A stretch of DNA of 64,000 bases, from assembly GCF_003940805.1 (NCBI RefSeq), contig NZ_CP034328.1, positions 2,090,001 through 2,154,000 of the forward strand, in the 5' to 3' direction. The DNA comes from Tabrizicola piscis. Its GTDB lineage: Bacteria; Pseudomonadota; Alphaproteobacteria; Rhodobacterales; Rhodobacteraceae. The notes under the pieces are model-generated. The model had not been told where the DNA came from, did no database searches, and saw nothing but the letters and a program-made list of their open reading frames with translations. A program made the position numbers and the translations under genes. Of the stretch, positions 1 to 9,263 are shown in pieces; positions within the stretch are counted from its first letter, which is position 1, and every line of letters starts with the position of its first letter.

Positions 1-583
1 CGTCGATATGCGCGAACTCGGCCAAGAGCCGCCCGATGGCATCGGCCAAGGCCCGCCCGGCAAAGGCACCAAGCCCCGGTGGCAACCCGCCCATCCGGAT
101 GACGAAGGGCAGCCGCGCCGTCTGCGAGACGGACATCCGCGCCTGATCCGGTCGACGGATACCAAGCTGGCTTTCCACCCGCGCCCGTTCATCGCGCAGC
201 CAATCCTCGAAGGCCTGATCGATGATGTCGATGCCTTCCAGAAACTCGCGCCCGGACTGCAGCGCGTTGATCGAGGCTGCGCTGTCCCGCTCCAGATCGG
301 TGACGACACCGGTCAGCCGCACCGTGTCGCGGTCGGTCTCCAGCCGGTCAGCCTCACCGTTCAGGGCCTTCCTGATCTCCATCAGGGCCTGGCGCAAGCT
401 GCCGCTGGCCTGTTCCGCGCCCCGGTCAGACCATAGCCGCGCTTCCAGCCAGCGGCGGGCCCGCCTGCGGTCCGGCGTCTGGCACAGCATGGCCAGAATG
501 GCCCGCGCCTTCGCCCCCCGCGGCGTGCAGTCCCGCCCGCTGTCGTCGCGCACTTCAAAGACGCCCACAAGGCGTATGAACAT
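1..583 (-). CDS. Winged-helix (SARP/OmpR-type) transcriptional regulator, N-terminal part
   Basis: This reading frame starts at an ATG at 583 and stays open to the window edge, so only about 194 N-terminal residues are present. It opens with MFIRLVGVFEV and continues with a Trans_reg_C-like winged helix: PRGAKARAILAMLC, then ARRWLEARLWSD and SGSLRQALMEIRKAL. That pattern is typical of SARP-type activators, in which a DNA-binding domain is followed by TPR or TolB-like domains. The rest of the protein lies outside the window, so its sensor or effector part is unknown. It is divergent from the PAP2-like gene across about 157 bases and could regulate it (inference). Confidence 0.7.
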   Translation of the reverse strand, partial: MFIRLVGVFEVRDDSGRDCTPRGAKARAILAMLCQTPDRRRARRWLEARLWSDRGAEQASGSLRQALMEIRKALNGEADRLETDRDTVRLTGVVTDLERDSAASINALQSGREFLEGIDIIDQAFEDWLRDERARVESQLGIRRPDQARMSVSQTARLPFVIRMGGLPPGLGAFAGRALADAIGRLLAEFAHID

Positions 584-740
584 TCTGATCCCCGAACCAC
601 TTGACGCAAGGCTAAGCGGTCACACAAGCAGGTGCAATCTTCGTGAATTCTGCGTCAATTCAACATCGGGCAGTATGTGCCGTCTTTGCCGACATTCAAT
701 TCCGGTGCACCGTAGCGCCGATCGAACAGGGGAGCCCGCA

Positions 741-1976
741 ATGTCGGTATTCGGAACCCACGGCACACATGGAACCCACGGGACACATGGCACCCATGGT
801 ACTCACGGGACACATGGTACGCACGGGACACATGGTACGCACGGGACCCACGGTACGCACGGGACCCACGGTACCCATGGGACACATGGTACCCACGGCA
901 CTCATGGAACCCATGGAACCCATGGTGGAGGGTCCTCTCCCCTTCTCGCCTCTGCCCTTGGCCAGACAGCCGAAGCGCTGATGGGTTTCTGGGATGGCAC
1001 CGTCCCGGTCCTGAACCCGGATGGCGCTGATGACCTGACCCGCCTGATGCGGCTTGCCGCCTTCCCCCGCGCCTCGGTCCTTGCGCATGAAGGGATCTCG
1101 CTCTTTACCGTCCGCCCCGGCCCAAAGCCGCGCCACGTTGTCCGCACCGACAGCGACCTTGTCAGCCTGACCCCGCCCGAGGCCGGCAAGATCGCCGAAC
1201 AGATGGCCGATGTCCGCGCCGCGATGGACCTGCGCGCCGACCGCCTGCCCGAGATTATCGCCCAGACTGATGGCTTCCTGCCCTTCTTCGCCGCGCAGAT
1301 GCCCTTTGGCATGAACCGGCGGCCCTACACCGTCCACCTGATTCAGGCGATGCTGGACACCGTGATTTCGGTTGAACAGCGGATGAAGCACCTGTGTTCG
1401 GTCGCGCGTCCGGTGGACCTGTCGCCGCAGATCCAGCCGGTGATCGAAACCCCCGGCCATTCCGCCTACCCCTCCGGCCACGCGACCGAGGCGTTTGCCA
1501 CGGCCACCCTTCTCGCCGCGCTAAAGCTGACCGGCGCAGGCACGCCGGACGCCGAACTGGTCGAAGCGACGCTGGCCAAACTTTCCCCCGTCACCGAAAG
1601 CGCCCCAGTGACGGACCCGGTTATCCTGCTGTACCGTCTTGCAGCGCGCATCGCGGACAACCGCACCGTGGCCGGCGTGCACTACCCCGTCGACAGCGCG
1701 CATGGTGCCCTGCTGGGCCTGTCCACCACGCTTGCCTTTGTCGCGCACTGCCTTGGTGGCGGGCCTGACCTTCCGGTCCCGGAATGGGCAGCGGATGGCA
1801 ACGACTGGTCGGGCGATTTCACACTGCGCAAATGGTGTGGATCCCTTGGCAACGGCGCCCAACCGGGCTGGCGCAACGGCACTACCACGCTGCCGCGCGC
1901 CGAAAACTGGCAGGTGCTTCCACCGCTCTGGCGTGCCGCTGCTGCGGAATGGGGCCGCCAACCACCGAAGGCCTAG
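741..1976 (+). CDS. PAP2/vanadium-haloperoxidase-like protein with N-terminal Gly-Thr-His repeats
   Basis: The start is the ATG at 741, preceded by AGGGGAG, giving 411 aa. Residues 5-61 are 19 uninterrupted Gly-Thr-His triplets followed by GGGSS. The C-terminal domain carries the three phosphatase/haloperoxidase motifs: K216 with RP at 223-224, PSGH at 244-247, and R308 with GVHYPVD at 312-318. These residues bind phosphate or vanadate in the PAP2/vanadium-dependent haloperoxidase superfamily. I see no signal peptide and no membrane spans, which fits soluble haloperoxidase-like members better than lipid phosphatases. The substrate is unknown. Its stop overlaps the stop of the convergent protease gene. 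The His-rich tail could bind metal or act as a flexible tether (inference). Confidence 0.85.
   Translation: MSVFGTHGTHGTHGTHGTHGTHGTHGTHGTHGTHGTHGTHGTHGTHGTHGTHGTHGTHGTHGGGSSPLLASALGQTAEALMGFWDGTVPVLNPDGADDLTRLMRLAAFPRASVLAHEGISLFTVRPGPKPRHVVRTDSDLVSLTPPEAGKIAEQMADVRAAMDLRADRLPEIIAQTDGFLPFFAAQMPFGMNRRPYTVHLIQAMLDTVISVEQRMKHLCSVARPVDLSPQIQPVIETPGHSAYPSGHATEAFATATLLAALKLTGAGTPDAELVEATLAKLSPVTESAPVTDPVILLYRLAARIADNRTVAGVHYPVDSAHGALLGLSTTLAFVAHCLGGGPDLPVPEWAADGNDWSGDFTLRKWCGSLGNGAQPGWRNGTTTLPRAENWQVLPPLWRAAAAEWGRQPPKA
753..923 (+). repeat. 19 tandem 9-bp units encoding Gly-Thr-His
   Basis: Nineteen consecutive in-frame 9-base units encode GTH inside the haloperoxidase-like gene. All four Gly codons, all four Thr codons and both His codons occur, and neighbouring units usually differ at third positions. 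The repeat is therefore exact at protein level but degenerate at DNA level. Confidence 0.95.
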
Positions 1977-3982
1977 CCCACCAGCACCCCGTGCCCCATC
2001 CGGCGGTCCGGCACATCCCAGTCACTGTTCCCGGTCAGCGCACTCCGCTCGCCTTCAGGGCTTTGCACCTCGGGCGGCACCATCAGGAAATACCGCAGCA
2101 ACGCCCGCGCGACCTGCGGCGCGGCCATGCTGGTTCCTGACATCCGGGTGACCGACCCGCTGACCACGCCCGCCGCGCGTCGGCCGGGCAAGGCCGTCCC
2201 GTCATCCCCAAGCGCGACGAGGTCCGGCCCCAGCGATTCGCCCGGTCTTGCCAGATGCCCCACCCCTTCGGAGGAATAGCCCGCTGGCCGCACCGACCCC
2301 GGCGCACCAAGCGTTGGCCGAACGGCCCCCACGAACAGGATCGCCGGGTCTTCGGCCCCTGCATAGGCCACGCAAGTCCCCTCACGCGTGACCGGACAGC
2401 CAGGCGCATCGCTGGCCGGGCGGGGTGCAAGATAGCCCCGCGCCTCATCATCCCAGTCCCAGCCTTGCGGATGATCCAGCCAGCTTTGCCGGCCAAGCGT
2501 CCGGTACCCCGGCGGTGTGTCATCGCGCTGCACCCGGGCCGTCACCCGCACCGGTTCGGCCAAGGTCGTGCGCAGCACTACACGCCACGCCCCAGCCGGG
2601 GCCGGCGGCAGCGCGCCCATCCCGACTGTCGGCCCCAGCGACAGGTGCAGCAGCGATTGCCCCCCCGCCTCGGCACTTGATGCGACGGCCGCCACCGGCC
2701 CGGCCAGCCGCCAACCGGTTCCCGTCTCGGGCCAATCGACCTCCAACGCGGAAAGCCCCGATCCCGCAGGGGGCTGCAATTCCAGCTTGAGCCCGGCAAC
2801 CACATTCGTATCGACACGCACCTCCAGATGGCTGGAGCTGTGGTCATCCGGCAGCACGCGCCAGATCAGTTCCAGCGGGTATGACCGGCGCATCTCGTCC
2901 CGGGCGACCAGCCGGGCCAGCCGCGCATTGCCATAGGCGATGACCAGCCGCAGCTTGCCCCCACCGGTCAGCCGGTCATGGCGCGCCACCTCATGATCGA
3001 ACCAGTCGGCCAGAAAGGCGTGGCGGTCCCCCGGCCCGGCCAATGACCCAAGGCTGATGTTCACCACGACCGGGGGCACGTCCGTCCCGTTGGCCAGCCG
3101 CAGCGACTCGGCCATGATCCAGCGCAGACCTTGCACCAGATAGGTCTCCATCCGCCGTCCCGCGGTTTCGCGCACGCTGGCCGGGGGCAATTGCACCGCA
3201 AGGATCGGCACGGCGGTCAGGGGGTCATCCCCCCAAGGGGCCGCACCGGCCGCAAGGTCCAGTACATGCGTCCCATGTGCCGTCCTCCGGTTCGTCAACG
3301 CACCATCCGTCACCGGCAGTAGGGCACGGTTGACCACCCGGTAAACCTCAGCCTCATCGCCGCCGTCGGCAAGATGGGCGTTGATCTCGGCCTCGTCCAG
3401 CACCCGACCGCAGACGACATCTTCCCGCAGGCCGTCGTCCGCTTCGGCAACGCGTTCCGGTGCCTGCAGCCAGACGGCCTTGATCCGGCTGTGGCCAAGA
3501 TCGCGCCGGAACCGGGCGTTCAGACAGCCGATCCCGTCATCAATCACCGCCGCCAGCGGCACTGTCGGAACAAGATCGCCCTTCAGGGTGCAAAGGTTCC
3601 TGCCCTCTCCGCTGGCTGAGGCATCGGGCATCGCCAGCCCCGGCCCCACCTGCAGCACACGCCAGAAGGCCGGACAGTCCGCCAGCATCGCCCTTGGACA
3701 GAACAGGACCACCCGCACCTCATGCGGCCAGCCCGTCCCGGCAAGCGCCCGCTCGGTCGCGAGGAGGTCTCGCTCGTGCTGGCTAAAGCGCACGTCCGGC
3801 AGGGCCAGCGTTGCGTCAATCGCTTCGGCCAGTGTCATGGCACTTCCCGCTGGCGGCTGAAGCACCAGAAAAACGGGCACGTGGTCACGCCCACCGTCAC
3901 CCTGCGCCTCGGACACCGCGGCCTCCCAAGCGACATAGCCGCCGTAGTCCAGCCCCGCCGACACCCTTTCCCAAGCCGCCAT
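1973..3982 (-). CDS. Subtilisin-like serine protease (peptidase S8 family)
   Basis: The start is the ATG at 3982 behind AGAGGG, giving 669 aa; an upstream in-frame codon at 4021 would add 13 Cys-rich residues with a poorer ribosome site. The S8 catalytic triad is visible: Asp in AVIDDG (about 148), His in AHGTHV (236) and Ser in GTSMAAP (618). VVVNISLGS between His and Ser fits the oxyanion region. About 200 residues between that segment and the Ser form a beta-rich insertion. No N-terminal signal peptide is evident, so it may act in the cytoplasm or be exported another way. It converges on the GTH-repeat gene, the two stops sharing a CTAG. The substrate is unknown. Confidence 0.88.
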   Translation of the reverse strand: MAAWERVSAGLDYGGYVAWEAAVSEAQGDGGRDHVPVFLVLQPPAGSAMTLAEAIDATLALPDVRFSQHERDLLATERALAGTGWPHEVRVVLFCPRAMLADCPAFWRVLQVGPGLAMPDASASGEGRNLCTLKGDLVPTVPLAAVIDDGIGCLNARFRRDLGHSRIKAVWLQAPERVAEADDGLREDVVCGRVLDEAEINAHLADGGDEAEVYRVVNRALLPVTDGALTNRRTAHGTHVLDLAAGAAPWGDDPLTAVPILAVQLPPASVRETAGRRMETYLVQGLRWIMAESLRLANGTDVPPVVVNISLGSLAGPGDRHAFLADWFDHEVARHDRLTGGGKLRLVIAYGNARLARLVARDEMRRSYPLELIWRVLPDDHSSSHLEVRVDTNVVAGLKLELQPPAGSGLSALEVDWPETGTGWRLAGPVAAVASSAEAGGQSLLHLSLGPTVGMGALPPAPAGAWRVVLRTTLAEPVRVTARVQRDDTPPGYRTLGRQSWLDHPQGWDWDDEARGYLAPRPASDAPGCPVTREGTCVAYAGAEDPAILFVGAVRPTLGAPGSVRPAGYSSEGVGHLARPGESLGPDLVALGDDGTALPGRRAAGVVSGSVTRMSGTSMAAPQVARALLRYFLMVPPEVQSPEGERSALTGNSDWDVPDRRMGHGVLVG

Positions 3983-4119
3983 CTGCGTACCCTCTTGCCT
4001 GCCGTTGCAGCAGCATGCCACAGGTTTTGCCGCTGTCGCGCCGCAATCCTTGGGATTTAGCGGATTTCACGGGGAATTAACGCGCGGATTTCCCTGCTTC
4101 CAAGGCAGGTTGAGCCCGC

Positions 4120-4142
4120 GACCAAACTGCAACCGTTTGGTC
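4120..4142. repeat. Inverted repeat in the protease/PLP-enzyme divergent intergenic region
   Basis: Perfect 8-base arms GACCAAAC and GTTTGGTC flank a 7-base loop. It sits between the divergent protease gene (start 3982) and PLP-enzyme gene (start 4220). It could be an operator or an mRNA hairpin; nothing identifies a binding protein. Confidence 0.4.
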
Positions 4143-4219
4143 TCCAGAACGCGTGTTCCGGTTCTGGGTAGTCAGTTTCCCCTGTGCCGCCCGACGTCCC
4201 TCCTGCCAAAGGTATTTCC

Positions 4220-5425
4220 ATGCCCGGCTCTGTCCCTGCGTCGCCTGTGGTCATCGACCTCCTGACCCAAAGCCCCCACCTGCACCCGCGGGGGGATGAC
4301 CGCTTCCGCCTCGTGCGCCCCGGCCAGTCGGCCAACCGACCAACCCCGTTCGACCCCGGAACGCATGGCAACCCCTGCCGCACCTTCGCCGTGCAGGATT
4401 ACCTTGCCCTCGCGGATCATCCCGGGCTGCGCGCGGCAACCACCGCCGCGCTGTCCCAGCACCGGCTTTGCCCAGCCGGCACTGCAACTTGCCTTGGCCT
4501 GACCGTCCCGGTCCTTGCGCTGGAAGATCGCACCGCGCGCTTCCTGCACCTTTCCGCAGCCGTGGTCTTTCCATCAGGTGCCGAGGCGATCCGCGCCACC
4601 CTGCGCGCGATCCTGTCGCCCGGAGATGCGGTGATCGTCGATGCAGGCGCACATCCCGCCATGTTCGAGACTGTCTTGACCGCTGGCGCCCGGCCCCACC
4701 GCTCCCCTCCCGGATCGGTTGAGGGGGTGGAGCGTCGCCTGCTCCGCCTGTCTCGGACGCGCCGTGCGGGCCGCCTTTGGGTGGCCGTGCCCGCGATTTC
4801 GGCGCATGCGTCCGTCATGGCCGATCTGGCCGACCTTGCCGCCCTGTGCAACCGCCACGGTGCCGGGCTGATCGTCGATGTGGCCCATGACCTTGGGGCC
4901 ATGGGACAATCCGGCGGCGGGGTGATGGAGATTCAGGGCTGCCTCGGTCGGCCCAGCGTGGTCATCGGCAGCTTCGCCAAATGCTTCGGCGCGCCGGGTG
5001 GCTTTGCCGCCGTTCAGGACCCGAACCTGAAGGCCCGCCTGCGCGACCAGCAGGGCACGACGGCTGCCCTGTCCCCCGTCCTTGCCGCCACCATCCTTGC
5101 CGCCTTCGACATCATCGACAGCCCGGAAGGTGTCCGCCGCCGTCGCCGCCTGCACGCCAACAGCCTGCGCCTGCGCAATCACCTGATGGCTGACGGCGTA
5201 CGCGTGATGGGCCAGCCTTCGCCGCTTGTGCCGGTTCGGCTGCCACCCGGCACCGCCCTGGCCCGCACGGCATTGCTGCAAAGCGCGGGTCTGGCGGTCA
5301 CGCTTCTGGGGCCGCCGACCGTAGCACTTCATGCGCCGCGCTGGCGTCTGCAACTGTCTGCCGACCACGGCCCCGCCGATATCGATGGCCTTGCCGACAT
5401 GGTCCGCGACGTCGTGCGCTGGTAG
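4220..5425 (+). CDS. PLP-dependent alpha-oxoamine-synthase-like aminotransferase
   Basis: The start taken is the ATG at 4220 (401 aa); an in-frame GTG at 4184 is possible. The fold-type I pattern is clear: a glycine-rich cofactor segment (FPSGAEAIRATL), the Asp that pairs with the PLP ring nitrogen (LIVDVAHDLGAMG) and the Schiff-base lysine K254 in IGSFAKCFGAPGG. Spacing and the SFAK-GAPGG context resemble the alpha-oxoamine synthase group (5-aminolevulinate synthase, 2-amino-3-ketobutyrate CoA ligase, serine palmitoyltransferase). The protein lacks long stretches typical of HemA, so I would not call it ALA synthase. The real substrates are unknown. It is followed at 6 bases by ubiG on the opposite strand. 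Confidence 0.75.
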   Translation: MPGSVPASPVVIDLLTQSPHLHPRGDDRFRLVRPGQSANRPTPFDPGTHGNPCRTFAVQDYLALADHPGLRAATTAALSQHRLCPAGTATCLGLTVPVLALEDRTARFLHLSAAVVFPSGAEAIRATLRAILSPGDAVIVDAGAHPAMFETVLTAGARPHRSPPGSVEGVERRLLRLSRTRRAGRLWVAVPAISAHASVMADLADLAALCNRHGAGLIVDVAHDLGAMGQSGGGVMEIQGCLGRPSVVIGSFAKCFGAPGGFAAVQDPNLKARLRDQQGTTAALSPVLAATILAAFDIIDSPEGVRRRRRLHANSLRLRNHLMADGVRVMGQPSPLVPVRLPPGTALARTALLQSAGLAVTLLGPPTVALHAPRWRLQLSADHGPADIDGLADMVRDVVRW

Positions 5426-5431
5426 GCGGCC

Positions 5432-6169
5432 CTACGCCTTGACCGAGGCGGTCACATAGTTGCAGCTCAGGTCACGGTCCGACAGGCTCCACCGCCATGT
5501 CACCGGGTTGAAGACCATCCCCTTGCGATCCACCGGCCGCAGGCCAGCGCCCTCGATCAGCTTGTAAAGCTCATCGGGGGTGATGAACTTCCGCCAGTCA
5601 TGCGTGCCCTTCGGCAGCCAGCGCATCACCCATTCCGCCCCGACAATCGCCATCACGAAAGACTTGGGGTTCCGGTTCAGCGTCGAACAGATCATCAGCC
5701 CCCCGGGCTTCAGCAATTGCTGGCAGGCCGTCAGATAGCCCTGCGGATCGGCCACATGCTCGACCACTTCCATGTTCAGGACCACGTCGAACTGTTCCCC
5801 TGCCGCCGCCATATCCTCGGCGGTGGTGTGGCGATAGTCGATCTTCAGCCCCGATTGTTCAGCGTGCAGACGGGCCACCGGGATGTTCCGCGGCGCCGCG
5901 TCCGCACCCACCACATCCGCGCCAAGCCGCGCCATCGGTTCGCTAAGGAGCCCCCCGCCGCAGCCGATATCCAACAGCCGCAGGCCCTTGAACCGTTCGG
6001 CCAAGGTCAGGTCGCGCCCGAATTCGGCGGCAATCTGCGCGCAGATATAGTCCAGCCTGCAGGGGTTCAGCATGTGCAGCGGCTTGAACTTCCCGGTCGG
6101 GTCCCACCAGTCCGCCGCCATCGCCTCGAACTTGGCAACCTCTGCCGCATCAACCGTCGTTGTCGTCAT
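5432..6169 (-). CDS. ubiG: Ubiquinone biosynthesis O-methyltransferase UbiG
   Basis: The start is the ATG at 6169 behind GGAGGC, giving 245 aa, the usual UbiG length; a longer frame from 6211 has no ribosome site. UbiG catalyses both SAM-dependent O-methylations of ubiquinone biosynthesis. Visible features are the class I methyltransferase motif LLDIGCGGG, the acidic GADVVGADA strand and the UbiG-typical entry [19 protein letters not shown] and [18 protein letters not shown] is represented by [11 protein letters not shown]. It is divergent from the iminopeptidase gene with about 72 bases between starts, which must hold both promoters. It fits an aerobic, ubiquinone-using organism, as do the prenyl synthases at 9.3 and 26.6 kb. 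Confidence 0.95.
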   Translation of the reverse strand: MTTTTVDAAEVAKFEAMAADWWDPTGKFKPLHMLNPCRLDYICAQIAAEFGRDLTLAERFKGLRLLDIGCGGGLLSEPMARLGADVVGADAAPRNIPVARLHAEQSGLKIDYRHTTAEDMAAAGEQFDVVLNMEVVEHVADPQGYLTACQQLLKPGGLMICSTLNRNPKSFVMAIVGAEWVMRWLPKGTHDWRKFITPDELYKLIEGAGLRPVDRKGMVFNPVTWRWSLSDRDLSCNYVTASVKA

Positions 6170-6241
6170 CGCTGCCTCCGCTCCGTCGTTCGACTGATTG
6201 CCCTTCGACACAGGGCTCTTACGGCGCTATATAGGACGGCG

Positions 6242-7213
6242 ATGGATCAAAGATCAGGTCAAAAGCGCGCAGTCGAGTTTCTTTACCCGCCGATCGATCC
6301 GTTCGATCAGCGCGTCATCGACATGGGCGATGGCCACCGCGTCTACATGGAACAATGCGGGCGGCCGGATGGCATCCCTGTCATCGTCTTTCACGGCGGA
6401 CCGGGCGGCGGCTGCTCGCCTGCCATGCGCCGGTACTTCGACCCCACGGTCTACCGCATCATCCTGTTTGACCAGCGCGGCTGTGGCCGGTCCCGCCCCC
6501 ATGCCAGCATCATCGCCAACACCACATGGCACCTGATCGAAGATGTCGAGGTGATCCGCAAAGCCCTCGGGATCGACCGTTTCATTGCCTTTGGCGGCAG
6601 CTGGGGCGCGACCCTTGCGCTGATCTACGCCATCACCCATCCAGACCGGGTGCGGCACCTTGTGCTGCGCGGTGTCTTCCTGATGACGAAGTCAGAGCTG
6701 AAATGGTTCTACGGCGGCGGCGCCGGGGCCTTTTTCCCGGAAATCTGGGGCCGCTTCGTTGCCGCCATCCCCGCCTCGGAACGCGACAACCTGATCAACG
6801 CCTACAACCGCCGCCTCTTTTCCGGCAACCTGATGGAGGAAACCCGCTTCGGCCGGATCTGGGCGAACTGGGAAAACGCGCTGGCGTCCATCCACCACGA
6901 AGGCCCGATGGGCGAAAGCCCGTCAGACTATGCCCGCGCCTTCTCGCGGCTGGAGAATCACTACTTCCAGAACGGCGGCTTCCTGCAATGTGACGGCTGG
7001 ATCCTGCAAGAGCGCAAGCGGATCGAACATATCGATGCCACTGTCATCCAGGGTCGCTATGACATGATCTGCCCGCCCGTTTCGGCCTGGAATCTGGCCG
7101 ATGGCTGGCACCGCTGCGACCTGCGCATGGTCCCCCTCGCCGGTCATGCGCTGTCAGAACCGGGGATCAGCGAAGCGCTGGTCAAGGTAATGGACGGCCT
7201 GCGCAAATCGTAG
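6242..7213 (+). CDS. pip: Proline iminopeptidase
   Basis: This 323-aa alpha/beta hydrolase should release N-terminal proline from peptides in the cytoplasm. The family signature is complete: oxyanion segment HGGPGGG, FDQRGCGRSRP, the nucleophile elbow GGSWG (Ser about 120), Asp about 274 in GRYDMICP and His about 302 in AGHALSEP. The start at 6242 is chosen because the conserved LYPPIDPF begins about 14 residues later; upstream in-frame sequence is antisense to ubiG. A GTCGGGCT/AGCCCGAC palindrome lies just after its stop. Length and motifs match the S33 family well. Confidence 0.94.
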   Translation: MDQRSGQKRAVEFLYPPIDPFDQRVIDMGDGHRVYMEQCGRPDGIPVIVFHGGPGGGCSPAMRRYFDPTVYRIILFDQRGCGRSRPHASIIANTTWHLIEDVEVIRKALGIDRFIAFGGSWGATLALIYAITHPDRVRHLVLRGVFLMTKSELKWFYGGGAGAFFPEIWGRFVAAIPASERDNLINAYNRRLFSGNLMEETRFGRIWANWENALASIHHEGPMGESPSDYARAFSRLENHYFQNGGFLQCDGWILQERKRIEHIDATVIQGRYDMICPPVSAWNLADGWHRCDLRMVPLAGHALSEPGISEALVKVMDGLRKS

Positions 7214-7223
7214 CAACCCGTAG

Positions 7224-7305
7224 GTCGGGCTTCAGCCCGACTCTTGCGCCCCAACCCACAAGCACACCGCCCCCGCCAAGGCGCCTCCCCCCTCCGTGGG
7301 GGAGG
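7224..7305. repeat. Two extragenic palindromes between pip and dxs
   Basis: GTCGGGCT-tc-AGCCCGAC at 7224-7241 and CCTCCCCC/GGGGGAGG at 7284-7305 lie in the convergent gap between pip and dxs. Both resemble extragenic palindromes that recur in GC-rich proteobacterial genomes and may also serve as transcription terminators for the two genes. Neither is followed by a T run. Confidence 0.55.
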
Positions 7306-7352
7306 GATAGGGTGGGGGGGTCCGCCGCAGGCAAACCCAGCCACAAACCCTC

Positions 7353-9263
7353 TCAGGCCCGTTTCCCGACCACGGCCACGCCCAACACGTCCAGCACCTT
7401 GGTCTCGATCTGGGTCGCTTCCATCCCGGCCACCCGATACATCGCCTCCGGGCTGGCCTGATCGATGAAGATATCCGGCAAAACCATGCTGCGATACTTC
7501 AGCCCCCGGTCGAAGACCCCTGCATCCGCCAGAAGTTGCGCGACGTGGGACCCGAACCCCCCGATAGCACCCTCCTCAACCGTAATCAGCGCCTCATGCT
7601 GGCTTGCCAATTGCAAGATCAGGTCGCGGTCCAGCGGCTTGGCAAACCGGGCATCTGCCACCGTCACCGAAACCCCGCGCGCCTCAAGCGCCTCAGCGGC
7701 CTTCAAGACCTCGGCCAAACGGGTGCCAAACGACAAGATCGCCACGCGGCCCCCCTCACGCAGCACCCGGCCCTTGCCAATCTCCAGCGGCACACCGCGC
7801 GCCGGCATCTCGACCCCCACGCCATCGCCCCGCGGGAACCGGAAAGCGATGGGCCCCGCGTCATGCGCCACGGCGGTGGCAACCATGTGGACCAGTTCCG
7901 CCTCATCGGCAGCGGCCATCACCACGAACCCCGGCAGGTTGGCCAGGAAGGCCACATCGAAGGCCCCCGCATGCGTGGCCCCATCCGCGCCGACCAGCCC
8001 GGCGCGATCCACCGCAAACCGTACCGCCAAGCGCTGGATCGCCACGTCATGCACCACCTGATCGTATCCGCGCTGCAGGAAGGTGGAATAGATCGCGCAG
8101 AACGGCTTCATCCCCCCCGCCGCCAGCGCCGCGCTGAACGTCACCGCGTGCTGTTCGGCAATGCCCACGTCAAAGCAGCGCTTCGGGAAGCGGTCCTGAA
8201 ACAGGTTCAGCCCCGTCCCGTCCGGCATCGCAGCCGTCACGGCGACGATCTTTTCATCCCGCTCCGCCTCGGCCACCAGACTTTGCGCGAAGACCTTGGT
8301 GTAGGACGGCGCGTTCGACACCGCCTTCGCCTGCACCCCGGTCAGCACGTCGAACTTGCCCGTCGCATGGCCCTTGTCCCGCGCAGCCTCGGCGGGGGCA
8401 TAGCCTTTGCCCTTCTTCGTCAGCACATGGATCAGCATCGGCCCCGTCGCCCGCGCCTTCACCGTGCGCAAGACGGGCAGCAGCGTATCCAGATCATGCC
8501 CGTCAATCGGCCCGACATAGGAAAAGCCCAGCGCCTCAAACAAGGTGCCGCCAATGGCGAGGCCCTTGAGCATGTCCTTGGCCCGCTTCGCCCCCTCTTG
8601 CAGCGGCGGAGGCAACAGGCCCAGAAACCCCTTCGCCACCTGCTTCAGGTCCTGCATCGGCGGTTCGGCATAAAGCTTCGACAGATAGGCCGACAGTGCC
8701 CCCACAGGTGGCGCGATGCTCATCTCATTGTCATTCAGGATCACGAACAGCCGCTGACCAAGGTGCCCCGCATTGTTCATCGCCTCGAATGCCATCCCCG
8801 CGCTCATCGCGCCGTCGCCGATCACCGCAATCGCATCACCGGGGTCGCCGCCCAGTTCCGCCGCCATGGCAAAGCCCAGCGCCGCGCTGATGGACGTCGA
8901 CGAATGCGCCGCCCCGAACGGGTCATAGGGCGACTCGCTCCGCTTGGTGAAGCCGCTCAGGCCCCCCTCCATCCGCAGCGTCCGGATCCGGTCCCGCCGC
9001 CCGGTCAGGATCTTGTGCGGATAGCACTGGTGCCCGACATCCCAGATCAGCTTGTCGCGCGGCGTGTCGAAGACGGCGTGGATCGCCACCGTCAGCTCCA
9101 CCACGCCCAGACCGGCCCCCAGATGCCCACCCGTCACCGACACAGCAGAGATCGTCTCGGCCCGCAGCTCATCAGCCAGCTGGTGCAACTCGCGGTCGCT
9201 CAGGCCCTTCAGGTCGGCAGGCAGCGTCACCCGGTCCAGCAGCGGTGTCTTCAGATCTTTCAT
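7353..9263 (-). CDS. dxs: 1-deoxy-D-xylulose-5-phosphate synthase
   Basis: This 636-aa protein is full length for DXS, the thiamine-diphosphate enzyme that condenses pyruvate and glyceraldehyde-3-phosphate in the first step of the MEP isoprenoid pathway. Seen in order: [16 protein letters not shown], the ThDP motif beginning GDG at about 149 and ending at NN, the LNDNEMSI segment, the catalytic glutamate region [12 protein letters not shown], and the transketolase C-terminal domain. Its ATG directly abuts the ispA stop, so it is the last gene of the HDAC-like/xseB/ispA/dxs operon and is probably translationally coupled. In phototrophic relatives this operon supplies quinones and carotenoids. 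Confidence 0.97.
   Translation of the reverse strand: MKDLKTPLLDRVTLPADLKGLSDRELHQLADELRAETISAVSVTGGHLGAGLGVVELTVAIHAVFDTPRDKLIWDVGHQCYPHKILTGRRDRIRTLRMEGGLSGFTKRSESPYDPFGAAHSSTSISAALGFAMAAELGGDPGDAIAVIGDGAMSAGMAFEAMNNAGHLGQRLFVILNDNEMSIAPPVGALSAYLSKLYAEPPMQDLKQVAKGFLGLLPPPLQEGAKRAKDMLKGLAIGGTLFEALGFSYVGPIDGHDLDTLLPVLRTVKARATGPMLIHVLTKKGKGYAPAEAARDKGHATGKFDVLTGVQAKAVSNAPSYTKVFAQSLVAEAERDEKIVAVTAAMPDGTGLNLFQDRFPKRCFDVGIAEQHAVTFSAALAAGGMKPFCAIYSTFLQRGYDQVVHDVAIQRLAVRFAVDRAGLVGADGATHAGAFDVAFLANLPGFVVMAAADEAELVHMVATAVAHDAGPIAFRFPRGDGVGVEMPARGVPLEIGKGRVLREGGRVAILSFGTRLAEVLKAAEALEARGVSVTVADARFAKPLDRDLILQLASQHEALITVEEGAIGGFGSHVAQLLADAGVFDRGLKYRSMVLPDIFIDQASPEAMYRVAGMEATQIETKVLDVLGVAVVGKRA

Noticed and set aside
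753..923. CRISPR array or DNA-level satellite
   Set aside because: No spacers; 9-base units are coding and vary only at synonymous positions.
1973..1976. Gene fusion or read-through between the haloperoxidase-like and protease genes
   Set aside because: The genes are on opposite strands and simply share the stop region.
4220..5425. 5-aminolevulinate synthase HemA
   Set aside because: Only the generic PLP motifs match; HemA-specific segments are missing and no haem genes are adjacent.
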